A DNA stretch of 64,000 nucleotides, taken from the NCBI GenBank assembly GCA_023313575.1, contig JAJTTP010000032.1:62001-126000 (forward strand). Reading direction: 5' to 3'. This document shows positions 23,100-34,965 of the stretch, piece by piece. The notes beneath the pieces are model-generated. The model worked only from the letters and a program-made list of their open reading frames with translations. It was not told the DNA's origin and ran no database searches. Position 1 is the first letter of the stretch; every line of letters starts with the position of its first letter. Position numbers and translations under genes: made by a program. The stretch is from Eutypella sp. D-1 (taxonomy: Eukaryota; Ascomycota; Sordariomycetes; Xylariales; Diatrypaceae).

Positions 23100-25155
23100 G
23101 CGGGCGGGCGCCGTGCGCGCAGCCGTGTTCGGGCTCGTGCTTTTGCGTGTCGTGTTGGCCAACTGCCTACCTACTTGTGTAGGCATTTACGTGCTCTTAC
23201 CTCTGGGTTACTTGACAGAGAGCCGTTACGAGGATGCCTAATTACCAATGTTCTATTCTTACCTTTTTTTGGAGGGGGGGAAGGGCACACGATACTCCAC
23301 CTGCGAGCGGACAATTTCTTTCTTTTTTCCCCCCCAAGGCATAGTTGGTTGCAGGCCATGACGATTGTCTCACGTTTGTTTCCATTAAACAGAAGTCGCA
23401 TTCATCCGGAACTTGCGGCACGCCTAGGGGCGTTCCTTGATAAAGCAGTATGAGGAAGCAGCCATGGACGGCTGCCGACACATGTAGCCAGCCCATGATG
23501 CGCATCCGGCTTCCCTGCAACGATAATTACGTCACACCTAATGTGCGAGTCCGGTCTCCTTACCAACCTTGTGACCAGCGGCACTACGTTACCTACAATA
23601 TACTACAGTTATTCACGTGGAAGTTTATTGACGTGTAGAGACGATAAATATCGCGACAAGCGGACTTCGTAAACCCCATCAGCGGTCCGATTGATTTACA
23701 TAGCAGAAAGCCGTTGATTAGCGTGACCCTGGAGTTTTGCCTACCTTCAAAACCTACCAGTTCCTCGCGACCGGGATCAGCCGCGGCGAAGATAGGCACG
23801 GGTGTACTCCCTATAGAGCAGGCAGTCAAGTGTAGGCAGCTCCTAGACAGAAACGAGAAGGTAGGAAAGACGAGTGTGGTCAAAGGGACATTTGTCCGCC
23901 AGATACCGACCGTGGATCAGGAAGTCCCAGGTCGTACTTCGTACAACTTGACGACATACCTACCAGTTCGAGAACAGCAGCTCAATGCAGCCGCCAGGCA
24001 GTGAGCTAGTTAAATAGGCAAGGAACTTGCTCGACATATCCCCGGCCCCCAGATCACGCCAATGGGCGGTGCAAGGTAGCACTGCCGGAGGGCGATGCGA
24101 CACAGAAGACCCGCTTCATACCCTTGAATAATCATGCCGACATGGCCGGAAGTTCGATCTGTTGGCTGGGCAATCGAGCAGTTGGGCAGCCCCCCGGTTT
24201 ATGCCAGTCAAATTGTACCCTAGGCCGCCAGCGAATAACGACTCTGAGATGGGCTTCGACGCCATTTCTGCAATTCCTTTCATCTTCGTACCCCAGCAAA
24301 CCTCCTTAGCAAATACGTAGGTAACCCCTTCTTCTGCCAGTCTGGCTATGTACATACATACCTTCTCCAGTTGTCCAGGTACCAAGCAGACAATGGGGCA
24401 ATGGGGCATGCACGTTGTACTTATAGCTTTTGGAGGATCTGCGGATCTACAGCGCACTATAGAATTTCGTTAGGCGCGAAGCGGAGAACCCGGGCGCCGG
24501 ACCCCTGACTATAGCCCCTCTAGAATTTCCTAATTAGGAAGGTTCCAGATCCAGCTCCACCATCCTTATAAGTTTAGGAAGTTCCGTCCACTCACCACTC
24601 TTGCTCACCTAGCACTCTCCCGAGGTCTCTTCCTGTCTCCCTCGTCCACAGGCTTTGCCAGTGAGGTCAGTGTTCCCTCGGGTTGTAGTGGACACTGGAC
24701 ACCCATCCTCACATCAATGCCCGGCTCGGCACTGATAAGCTTCAGACGGGAAGATGCAGGCACGGGGTAAACACCCGCGATTAAGAAGGTGCCTTGGCTT
24801 GCTTGGGTAGGTGCCCAGGGTAGGTCGTCTTGGCTACATTGGGTTGCATTATGTTGCATATGACAATCAACATGCCATAGGCGCATCCCATAGCCGAATC
24901 CATAGGAGGTATCCATGGATATGTCGATCCGTCATCTCGACTCTCAAGTCCCGTCTTGGTAATGATACCCCGTCGATATCCATCTTATCCACTAATACGA
25001 GGGCCAAGATACCCTTACCCTGTCTACCTACTGGCTACATACCTATTATATAGGTGACGTGACGCCCTCCTCCCTTCCTCGCGTCACCTCTGTCCTACCC
25101 AGCCCAGCTCAACCATTCACCGTGAGCATCCCCTCCCCAAAAACACTCCTTCACC
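23100..25155. other. Intergenic, no gene recognised
   Basis: 2 kb without a convincing gene. All open frames are under about 115 codons, in mixed frames and without motifs. A TATATAGG followed by GACGTGACG lies at 25047-25062, about 95-110 bp upstream of the carboxypeptidase ATG, and could be its core promoter. Confidence 0.5.
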
Positions 25156-26711
25156 ATGCAGATTCTCCGGGCCTTGTTGCTCGCCGCGCCTCTCGCCAGC
25201 GCCGTCCGTCTGGACCGACGCGGCAAGGTCGACTATGCCGGCTACAAGATCTTCCGCGTCGCCTCCGACTCCGCGGACGCCGTGCAGGACAAGCTGCAGG
25301 ATCTCGAGGGCATCCACCTCATGCGCACCGCGCGGCACTTCGACGTCGCCGTGCCTCCCGAGAGCGTCGACTCCTTCAACGCCCTCAACGTCGATTCCGA
25401 ACTTATCAACGAGGACATCGGCGCCGAGCTTGCTCTGGAGGGAGAGCTGGCTCCTTACACGAGTTAGTGTCCACCTCACCCCTAGCACCTAGCTACCGTA
25501 TGATACTCGTGGGATAATTACGTTAACCATATATCTTTGCCGAATCCATAGGCCCTGTAAGCCTGGCCGATGCCGAGGCCGCCGAGGTGCCCGACGCGTC
25601 GTGGTTCGAGGCGTACCACTCATACGAGGACCATCTTACCTTCTTGTCGGATCTGCAGAAGGCGTTCCCCGACAATTCGGAGATTTTCACGGCCGGCAAG
25701 TCGTTCGAGGACCGGGAGCTGACCGGTATCCACCTCTGGGGTAGCGAGGGCAAGGGCTCCAAGCCCGCTATCAACTTCCACGGCACCGTCCATGCTCGCG
25801 AGTGGATCACCACCATGGTGAGAGATAACCTATCGCGCCGCGACAACTGGTCGCAGCGGGCTAATTTTAGGTCTAGGTGAACGAGTACATCGCTTGGCAG
25901 CTCGTCACCGGCTACGCCAATGACACGAGCGTAAAGGCCTACCTTGACAGCTACGACTTTTACATCATCCCCGTTGTCAACCCTGACGGTGAGTCAACAG
26001 CTTGGTCTTTTCAATCGCACCACGGTTATCCTAACAAGGCAATAGGCTTCGTATATACCCAGACAACCGACCGCATGTGGCGCAAGAACAGACAGACGCG
26101 GGGCAGCGGAATCGCCGTGGGCACGGACGTGAACCGCAACTGGCCGTACAAGTGGGAAGGGCCCGGATCGTCGGACGACCCAAGTGACGAGACCTACCGG
26201 GGCGAGAAGGAGGGCGACGCGCCCGAGAACCTGGGGCTGCGCACCCTGGCCGACGAGCTCGCCAAGGGTCAAGGGCTCAAGCTATACATCGACTGGCACA
26301 GCTACAGCCAGCTGATCCTGCTTCCTTACGGGTACTCGTGCAGCGCCCAGGCCGATAACATCGAGGAGCAGAAGACACTCGCGGGCGGCGTCGCCAACGC
26401 CATCGCTAAGCCTTACGGCACCCAGTTCGAGTACGGTCCCACCTGCGAGACCATCTACCAGACCAACGGCGGCTCGAACGACTACGTCCAGGACATCAGC
26501 GGAGCGTGAGTTACATCCTTTTTTTTCTGTGACATTTTAACGTAATAAGGCCAAACAAATATCTAACTTAACTGCGTCGTTCAGTGAATACGCCTGGGCC
26601 GTTGAGCTGCGCGACACGGGCCGGTACGGCTTCGTGCTGCCTCCGGAGCAGATCGTCCCCAGCGGTTGGGAGGCCTGGGAGGGCATCAAGAACCTGCTCG
26701 ACAACTTCTAG
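25156..26711 (+). CDS. Secreted M14 zinc metallocarboxypeptidase (A/B type)
   Basis: Five exons, 25156-25462, 25552-25817, 25877-25988, 26046-26505 and 26585-26711, give 423 aa. There is a signal peptide ([14 protein letters not shown]), then a propeptide domain (about 20-100, [20 protein letters not shown]) and the catalytic domain. Zinc ligands are His183 and Glu186 in VHAREW and His313 in YIDWHSYSQ. Arg-binding motif [10 protein letters not shown], substrate Tyr375 (SNDYVQD) and catalytic Glu389 ([14 protein letters not shown]) are all present, so the enzyme should be active after removal of the propeptide. Each splice rebuilds a family motif, for example [19 protein letters not shown]. 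It trims C-terminal residues from extracellular peptides. Intron 3 is 57 nt and open, so unspliced mRNA would insert 19 residues in frame. Confidence 0.92.
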
Positions 26712-28552
26712 ATGGTAGGCGGGCAGACTGTGGCGGCCCCTTCATGAAGGACGTTAAACAGTAACATACTGTAGAGTTCATCTCGTAGCAAGATATCAAT
26801 ACCCGACGCTTGTCTATTCCCGTACGGGATATGGCGCTTGCGATTAGGTCCTAAGTCTCGTCGCTCCAAATTATAGCGTAGATAGTCCTAGACAGAAGGA
26901 ACGACTGCGTTTAGTCTACATGAGCTCAAATATCTCTACCATGACTCACACGTGCTGAAGCAAACCTCATATAATAAATAACCTGCAACGGTCAAGCATC
27001 GCAATGCAAAAGATGCACACTCACAACCAACGCAGCCAAGGAGTCCAAGAACTCCAAGGCCTAAACGGCAACCAGAGAAGCACGAATGGAAAGCCAAGGA
27101 AGTTGAAGGAACTTGGCAGTGAAGACGATGGGTGTCAGATATATGCAACAGTTGTTGGCTCGGATTGACGCCATGGCACAGAAAGTTGATACCCCAGGCC
27201 CGATCCGATCTGGATAACCGGTAGCGAGGTTTGTGATAACCATCTGAAGAGGTGAGGATTTACTGCATAGACAGTGCGATTATCCGGATCATTCCTCCTT
27301 GCACCATGTGCGATAGACAATCTGCACTGCAAGATAGATGACAGATGAGGCGAAGGAGGGGTGTCCCACAGACTTATCTGCCGCAGACGCGGCAGCTGCG
27401 AATCGTGCTGGGTGTAAAATGTTCATCTGAGGCACCAGAGAAGCGTTCTGCGTAGTGGAAGTTGATGACATTGAGGGAATCGATAGAAGGTTTAGTTGCC
27501 AATATGAGATGAGATGATAGAGAAGCCTAGAGGCCGATCCGGTGGGTGGATGAGAGTTAAAAGGTCTTTGCAGGCTGCTCTAGATCTCTCCGGATTAACG
27601 TGTAGAATAGAGCCTAGGCCGTCATGGTTTGATGGTAGCTGAGTTTACAGAACGGTGACTAATTCATCGTGACTCGGTATTCGCCGCTCTTTTTTTGAGT
27701 GGAAAACGGGTGTGTGCGCCCACCCCTCCCACCCCCCAAAGATTTAAGGCCGTACCCGTCCAGCAATCTGTCGCTCACCAGTGGTTGTATATCACATCGC
27801 GGCTGCCATGATCTGAAAGGCGTGATGGGCACCATCTGTGGCAACACTATGCATACTCGACTACATAGGTCTATCGGTCGAAGGTCATTTAATGTAACAA
27901 TTGGACGAAGAAAACCCCTTCCATGTGTAAGTATTTAACACAGTCGTCTTGCCATCTGTGGTTGAGTTAAGTTCTCTTTCGCAACTGCATATTCAGCATC
28001 AGTCAGTCAGCCCCCCACAACTCACAGTAGGTAAAGCAAAAAGGGGGGATCGTGGCTGGTCCTACCCCCCTACGTTCATAGTGATAGCCCTAGGTTATTT
28101 TTGCGACAGCTCATAAACTGAAGGGTCAGGTCCGGCGGGATGGAAGGTTTTTTTCTTTCTCAAAGTTATGATGTATACATACACAGAAAAAAAAGTGGCA
28201 ATTGTTACTTTTGAGTAGTATGTAAACGCCGTACTGGCCGCCGAGTCCAGACGTATATGACTGTTTAAAAAAAAAATTTGAATGCGGACCGCGTAAGAAA
28301 CTACCCATATATATATATTTTATTCTCCCTGTATCGCAAGAACTATTTACAGGTTTCGACGCCCGATGAGGATATCATGGTGTCGCAAAATATGTCAAAA
28401 GAGAAAACAGATTGCCTCACTGCCGTGGCTATTTTAGGGAAGTATGGAAACCCCATATACCGTCAGTCCTACTGGCGACGAGGAATACATCCAGCTAGGT
28501 AGGTCAATGGGTGCCCGCCGGGGTAAGAGAAGAAATTGACGGAACACCCATC
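26712..28552. other. Intergenic, no gene recognised
   Basis: 1.8 kb between the carboxypeptidase and amylase 3' ends. Two adjacent 60-codon minus-strand frames (27289-27471 and 27061-27243) have fairly normal codon use, but no splice site joins them cleanly. Confidence 0.45.
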
Positions 28553-30102
28553 CTATCCGCTCGCGAGCAAGACGACCGGCTCGCCATTCGTGACATTAAC
28601 GCAGACGTTGCCGCTGCCATCAGCCTGGTAGGAGCCCTCGCCAAAGACATCGTCCCACTTCCCATTCGGAACCTGGGAGTTGAAGCAGTGCTGGGCCGAA
28701 GACCCAGAACCACTGTTGACGGTCAGCACGACGAGGTCGCCGCCGGCGCGGCTCCAGGCGTACACGCCGTCCGCGACGTGGAGGTGCTGGTGATCATCAC
28801 CAGCAAGCCCGCCGGCTCCCTTGCGGGCCTCCGAGAGGCGCGCCAGCGCCTGATACAAATCCACGTTGGTATTGAAGCCGCTGCGCCAGAGGTCCTCGCG
28901 GTTCGCGGGGTCGTTGCCGCCGGCGTACCCCTGCTCGGAGCCGTAGTATACGATAGGGATGCCGCGGGCGAGCATGACGTAGGCGAGGGCGTTCTTGAAG
29001 AGGGAAGTATCGGACTTAGCGTTGAGCCAGCGGGGGTTATCGTGGTTATCGAGGAAGGTGCCTAGGGCGGCGGGGTCGGGGAACTTGGCGCTGACGGTAT
29101 CGAGCATGTCGGCGAGTTCCTGGCTGGAGCGCTGCTGCTGCTGGTAGAAGCGGTTCATGGGGTAGTAGATGGCGTAGTTGAGGAGGCCGGACATGCCGTT
29201 TGCGTAGCCGGCGAGGTAGTCCGGGTTTCCGTCGAAGACCTCGCCGATGGTGTAGACGCCGGCGGCCGCGGAGAAGGGGGGCCAGAAGTCCTTCTCGACG
29301 TGCTTGACGGTGTCGATGCGGACGCCGTCGAAGCCGTACTCCTGCACGAGCCAGGAGATCCAGTCCTGGTACAGCGACCGGATCGCCGCGCTCTCCGTGT
29401 TGACGTCCGGTAGGCCCGCGATCCGGCACTTCTCCACGCTGCTCTGGTCCGAGTAGTCGATGTCGCAGGATGGATGGTATGAGCTCTCCTGGTTCAGCGG
29501 CTCGGGCTTGTTATCCGCTATAGGGGCGTTGCCCATGTGGTTCGCCACCACGTCAACCATGATGTAGATGTCCTGCCAGACAACGTTAAAATAACGGTAA
29601 GACAAAGTGCAAAGGGTGAGTTTTGAAGAAGCAAGTAGAGATTGAAGATGGGAGCTCGGGATCCGGGGCTCTGTACCTTCTCGTGGGCCGCGTTGACCAG
29701 GGCCTTCAAGTCCTCCGCCGTTCCGTAATTCGAGTTCACAGCATAGAGGTCCTGGGCCCAATAACCATGGTAGCCGCCCGGACTATCTAAAATACTTCGT
29801 CAGGACCCAGTATGCGTAACTTGGTAGAGGGGGGGCTTACTTGCGACGACAGGGGTGATCCATATGGCATCGAAGCCCATGCCCTTGATATAGTCGAGCT
29901 TAGACTGGAGGCCCTTGAAGGTGCCGCCGCAGTAACTCGACAGGTTACCGCACGCATCGCCTCCGTTGCCGTCGTCGCGCGCAATGCGGTCCGTCAGCGC
30001 GAAGTAGATGCTCCGGGATTTCCAGGCCTGCGTGTCCGCCGCCGCCGCTGCGGAGCATAGGCCGAGGAGGGCCGTAAGCAGTGAAGCGCCTGGTTTGAAC
30101 AT
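28553..30102 (-). CDS. Secreted fungal alpha-amylase (GH13)
   Basis: Three exons, 30102-29841, 29786-29677 and 29572-28553 (minus strand), give 463 aa. Splices rebuild [20 protein letters not shown] and [17 protein letters not shown]. It starts with a signal peptide ([16 protein letters not shown]), followed by [16 protein letters not shown] and [15 protein letters not shown], the (beta/alpha)8 start of Taka-amylase-like enzymes. The four GH13 regions are present: DVVANH (131-136), [12 protein letters not shown] with nucleophile Asp211, GEVF with acid/base Glu235, and FLDNHD with Asp302. It cleaves internal alpha-1,4 bonds of starch. The mature protein (about 441 aa) is somewhat shorter than Taka-amylase A (478) and has no starch-binding domain, the shortening lying towards the C-terminal beta domain. 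Confidence 0.93.
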
Positions 30103-30261
30103 GGTGGGCGCGTGAGAGAGAAAGACGAGAGGACAGCGTCAATGTGAAAGTTGCGTGCTGCTGCTTAGCTTTGAATACACGACCACGCCCTAGGGAGAAA
30201 GAAAGACAAGGAGGGATGAGGCTTGTGTAGATCATGAACGGGCATTGAAGCCAGGAACAAC

Positions 30262-30282
30262 CGGAGTATATATACTGTATAC
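30262..30282 (-). promoter_or_regulatory. Possible TATA element of the amylase gene
   Basis: A TATATATA-like core lies about 160 bp upstream of the amylase ATG and reads as TATA on both strands. Position and composition are the only support. Confidence 0.3.
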
Positions 30283-32357
30283 CAAACCTAACCTACCTAA
30301 GGCAATTTACAAGAGACAGGCTAACTACTAAACAAGGCCATGTCTCAATGGAGACGGTGGACTCCATCCAGTGAGACGACAAGCCCACGAGCACCTCGCC
30401 AGATTAGGAAGGAGCCCAAGGGACAGGCAGTGACAGTCGACTCAACTTGGTCTGCCGTACATCGATTGAATGACGTTACGGCCACTGGGGGAAGGGAAAT
30501 AACAAGCAAAGCATCTATCCTCATAGGACCGACTATGAAATGGAGAAAGGGCCGATATCGAGAAGTTTCCAAGCGCCCCCAAGAAGTAAAAAAAAGCACC
30601 GATCACAGTGACAGAGCCTCTTAGCCCCCCGAGCGAACTCCATGGCTAACTTACGGAGTAACCCTTACAATGTTATGTCAGGCACTGGCAGGGCAGGACC
30701 CGCTCTGGCCCTGAGCCTTACACAGCCCTAGACGCACATGTATGTATATAGATCTGACGGGCAGCGGAGATGGGCTTAGCTTAGCGGTGTGTGCTGGCCT
30801 AGATACTTGGCTAACTGTCAAGGTCTTGAACAGGTATGCACGACACTTGAGTGGTGGATAGTTGAGTTGAGAGAGAGCCGGACTAAAACTCCCTAAGTGA
30901 TCACTAGAAAATACCTGTACATAGCGTCTTGGTAACGAAGGTTAGGCAGGGGTTCTATGTAAGTAATACTGTATGTATGGTACGGGTGATCTTTTGCTAA
31001 AATTCGGATTGGGCCCATAACTAACTACTTGCCAATGGCTGGCTAGCCATGCCATGATTTAATGCATGTGAAACTATAAAAAGGATGTGAAGCTATCCTG
31101 CATACCTAGCAGCCCCCCCCGGCCCCCCCCTTAAAAACACCGGGCTATAGTCGGCATAAGTTCGTACGATAAAAACTTCCACGCACCAAGGTTTTTGGAG
31201 AAGGCCGCCACGCCGAGGAAGTACACTACACTACACTAGAGAAGACCGCCTCGGCCAAATTATTCACATCTGCTATACCTGGTATGCCCTGGTTATAAGG
31301 GGGGGGGGGGTTAAGGTTAGTGCAAGCCAAGCCCATGGGGTAACCCCGGATTCTCGGTGCCTTTATGGCGCCTATGCGGCCCCCTCCACCTCCACGCTCG
31401 CTAAAATATCCGGGCCGTTAAGTCAGTGCCGACGGCGGGTGGTGGTATGCATGGAATGGGATATACCGGTAGGGTATAGGGCAACCCTAGTTTGGTAATC
31501 ATGTCCGGCGGCATCTTCAAATGCAGCTTTGGCGATGACTTCACAGTCGTTTAGCCACGATCGCAGGCTCTAAATCGAGGACGTCTAATATGTGGTGGTT
31601 CTTGCATGGTATGATTTTGAGATCTTGGGGGAGGAGGGGGGAGGGGGGAGGAGGGGGAATCAAGGCTGGTTCCATTATCATTATCATCATAACTACCCTT
31701 AACTCCGCGATCGTAGCCCTCGTCACTGCATGTAGGCATGAATCTCGGGATCTACGGAACTTCCCCAATCCACTCCGGCCTAGTCTTCGGCGCATGTGTC
31801 GCCATAGTGGCGTTAAACACATATTCCACCGAGGCTACTGAAAAGGTGTCCCCTTCACAATGCTTAGGATCGAATCCCTCCTCTAGTGTCATGTCGAGGA
31901 TAAACCTGGATGGCCGTAACGCCTTTTCCCTTAGGCCAGTCTTCTGCATAGAACCAACTGCCCTGCTCTTCGCTGCAAGTATCGACCAAGATTCGTGCTC
32001 CTTCAAGGATCTCCTCGGGGACGAAGCAATCCCGTTGAACGTATGCCAGTTCTAGGTAGGGAGACAGACAGCGTAAAGATGTCGAGAAGATCCCTTGGGG
32101 ATGGATAGAGGATGTCCACACTATATAGCCCCCAGTCACATCCACAGAACATACACCATTCGTTCCAGGTCGGCCCAGCGTTTACATGAAGATGTCGTCA
32201 GATGAGTATAAGCCAGTCAATTGCTGGTAACGGTCGTTAATTTGATTTAACACAACGAGCCGAACCCAAGGACCTATCCGCACCGCAGGACACCCACGAG
32301 GAACTCCGTACTGGGATGGACGCCTCTAAGCCAGACCACCACGAGAGAAGAGATGAA
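30283..32357. other. Intergenic; possible decayed coding sequence at 31.75-32.15 kb
   Basis: 2.1 kb. It includes G/C homopolymer runs (about 31114-31132 and 31300-31310), an imperfect AGG tract (31628-31658) and a minus-strand stretch (32145-31752) that reads like protein in two successive frames but has no recognisable family. Confidence 0.4.
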
Positions 32358-32936
32358 TCATACGAAGATCCCAACCCAGGAAGTTTTGGTGCCGACCTCC
32401 GAGTCGCATCCGTCCACAGCACAGAGGATCTTGTTCTTAGCGCCGTTGGGGTCCGGGCGGAAGCCGACGTGAACGGGATTTCGAGCCGAGGGTTTGCGGT
32501 TTTCGTAGCATGATTTACAGTATACCTGTGATTAGAACCAGTTAGTCAGTCAGTCAGCCAAAAGTCAGAAGTCAGAAGTCAGTGTACCACGGGGGGTGGG
32601 GGGGCTCACATGTCCGCATGCCTTTACGGCAAAGAAGTAATGCTCGGCCTTATCTCTCTTGTTTCTCGACGTCTTAGCGGTAGCCGGCTTGGATTTATTA
32701 TCGTCGTCTGGGGACTCGTCGGGATCGTAAGCAAGCTCGCGGCTACAACTAGGACATACGGCCACGACATCCTCGCCGGTATCCCTGGAAAACCCGTCTC
32801 TAACAGGTGGTTGGGAGGGGGCCTGAGGATTGGCGGCGGGTTGGAAGGCATTGTGGCCATAATTGAGGGTCACGGCGAGGAAGTCTTCATCGTCGGAAAT
32901 GAGGTTAATGACCTCATTCTCAGGAATCCCGGCCAT
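32358..32936 (-). CDS. Small RING-like zinc protein with N-terminal SUMO-interacting motif
   Basis: Two exons, 32936-32610 and 32525-32358 (minus strand), give 164 aa. The GTGAGC...CACAG intron (84 nt) joins AVKACGH to VYCKSCYENRKP, completing a cysteine/histidine array: C61-x2-C64, C107-x-H109-x2-C112-x2-C115, C144-x4-C149. This resembles a RING finger with a long first loop and an irregular last pair. Residues 8-18 (EVINLISDDED) are a textbook SUMO-interacting motif, a hydrophobic VINLI core followed by acidic residues. The middle is hydrophilic and probably disordered. I recognise it as a conserved filamentous-fungal protein, loosely annotated as a cell-cycle control protein, but a biochemical role is not established to my knowledge. 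SUMO-targeted ubiquitin ligase activity (Slx8/Rfp type) is an inference from the SIM plus RING-like layout. Confidence 0.75.
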
Positions 32937-34199
32937 CCTCTGTGGTGAGCCAACCCCGCGGGCGTTGGTGCGTTGTTCCAGTCAAGGAAAGGAAGGCGGG
33001 TTTGAAAAAGATGGTGAAGAAACAAATTAGGTGATGAAACTTGAGGAGCAGGGAAGAAAGCAGGGGAGAAAGAAAGATTGGATGTAGACGGCCCTAAAAC
33101 TTATGACGTTTATGTCAAAATTGGGGTTATGCGGGGGCGGGGCGCTAATGGAGGTAATGGTACCCGTATAGCCTGTATTCTCGGTATTAGCTACCTACTA
33201 TGTACATACCTTTATGTAGGATATAGCTACGTGGGTATATACTTGAGTAGTAACAGGAGCCACTAGTGAAAAGACTTGCTCGGGTGGAATGGGAGAAGAA
33301 AAGAAAGAAGAAAAAAAAGAGTAAAGAGGCGAGTAGGCGCCGTATAAATACATTTATGAATAGAACGGGCAGCTTCTGTTTTTTCTCAGTTTAAAATTTT
33401 AGCTTAGGAGGCAAACCGACAAACCAACCAACTTGATTGCCATACGACTTGCCCAGGTGCAATACGAACAATTTTCCAAGGCCGACAATACCATGCCGAG
33501 GTACTGGGACTGGGGCCTGATGAATACAAGTTAAGAGCCCTGGACCCGCAGTACATCCCCTACAGCTGGGTGCATTCATGAGCCCCTTTAAGGAATATAC
33601 CAGGTGTCTGTCAGGAGAAAGATGGACAGCCTCAGAAAGGTATTCCTAGCCAGGCAGATATGGACGCCAAGTAGGAGTTGCTGGTATTCGCGTCACATGT
33701 TACCAACAATGGGATTTGGCTTCAGTTATGCAGGCCGGCAGGCACTACGACTACCTAGTTGCCTGGGCATTGTACCTGCAGTAGGGAAAGCCGCTAAATG
33801 ACGGTTAAAATGCGGGGCGAGAGGAAGTGCACCTGCATGCTTTCATGTAACTAATATTCAGTAACGTTCACCTTTTCATATCCTCCCATTGTAGTACTGG
33901 GAACCCACCTTGAGTCTCTCCCTTAAAAGCACAGAGAAGTTTCTACGAATGGGTTGCCGTATGGCGTGCGAAAATCACCTCAAGGGCCAAAAGGCGGGGG
34001 TCCCTGCTACCTTCAACCCTTTAACCCGGGTTGGCGACCTTGTTACGGCAGTCTGTGGTCTTACGCAGAGAACTGGGTAACCATCTCTGAGATAGTCTAC
34101 AAGGAAGAGTTCTGTTCTCGGACGATATCGTACCAGGAAGTGGCAAGCGTGTTTACTGGACTATTGGTATAGGCACCAGTCTACTACTAACAGAGGAAA
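32937..34199. other. Intergenic, possibly the eroded 5' part of the copia remnant
   Basis: No intact gene. Short plus-strand frames at 33420-33800 could be decayed gag sequence continuous with the retrotransposon remnant downstream, but I cannot match them to a family. Confidence 0.35.
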
Positions 34200-34965
34200 A
34201 GGGGCTTTCGAGAATTATGCTGCCGTTGACCCCGAGGATTCGGATGCCAACCCACCTGGGGTTCGCCCAGAGCAACGAGGCCGCTCAGGAAGAAGCGATG
34301 GTTCCAGCCGGGGTCGTGGTCGGGCCGTGGCCGTGGTAGCTATCCCTTTCGAAGTGGCAGCAAACGCCCGCGACTAGATACTGGCAGTCCAGAAGAGCGC
34401 CAAAGGAAATGCCCAGTCTACCTTCAAACAGACCACAGACTGGCCCAGTGCTACTCCGTGAACTCTTCGAAACGACCCCAGGGCTGGAAGCTACACAAGG
34501 TTGTCCTCGATATGATCACCAATCGTATCGAAGGCGATAACACCTTCAAGGAACAAGGTCGATCGTATCCTCAAACAAAAGGATCGAGGTAAGCCAGAAC
34601 GACTGGCCGACACTAATCGAAAGCAATAGAGAAACACCCAGTAGTCAAGGGCGCATTGAGTGCTTCATCTTGCCCTATTCTGAAGGGGCACCTACTAAGG
34701 TGACGGCGTGTACGCTGGAAACACCTTTCTACCGATCGACGACTTTGGAAGTGTACTGATCAAACTAACAAAAGTAAAAGACTACGTGAGTTGACGGATG
34801 TAGCCTTAGTCAAGGATACCGCCTACAACCTTATATCGCTCTAGCTACTACAAAGGGAAGGATTCCAGTGGGACAATACGCACACTCTCGCCTATCTACG
34901 GGGTCAAGACGATACGATCATTTGGGTTGATCGACAGGCATGGCCAGTTTAGTATAGCAAATCTA
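34200..34965 (+). mobile_element. Degenerate Ty1/copia-type retrotransposon remnant (gag zinc knuckle and protease region)
   Basis: Reading across frameshifts, the plus strand gives an Arg/Gly-rich stretch, then a gag-like zinc knuckle (34409-34451: Cys-Pro-Val-Tyr, His, Cys; the second Cys is replaced by Tyr), then SKRPQGWK, which follows the knuckle in fungal copia gag proteins. At 34734-34920 come protease-type segments DFGSVLIKLTKV, LTDVALVKDTAYNLISL and EGFQWDN, as in the copia aspartic protease and the linker after it. Several stops and frame changes show that it is dead. No LTRs, integrase or reverse transcriptase are visible, so this is a fragment. Its left limit is uncertain. Confidence 0.6.

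Noticed and set aside
27061..27471. Two successive 60-codon minus-strand frames that might be one small gene
   Set aside because: No donor and acceptor pair joins them convincingly and neither resembles a known protein.
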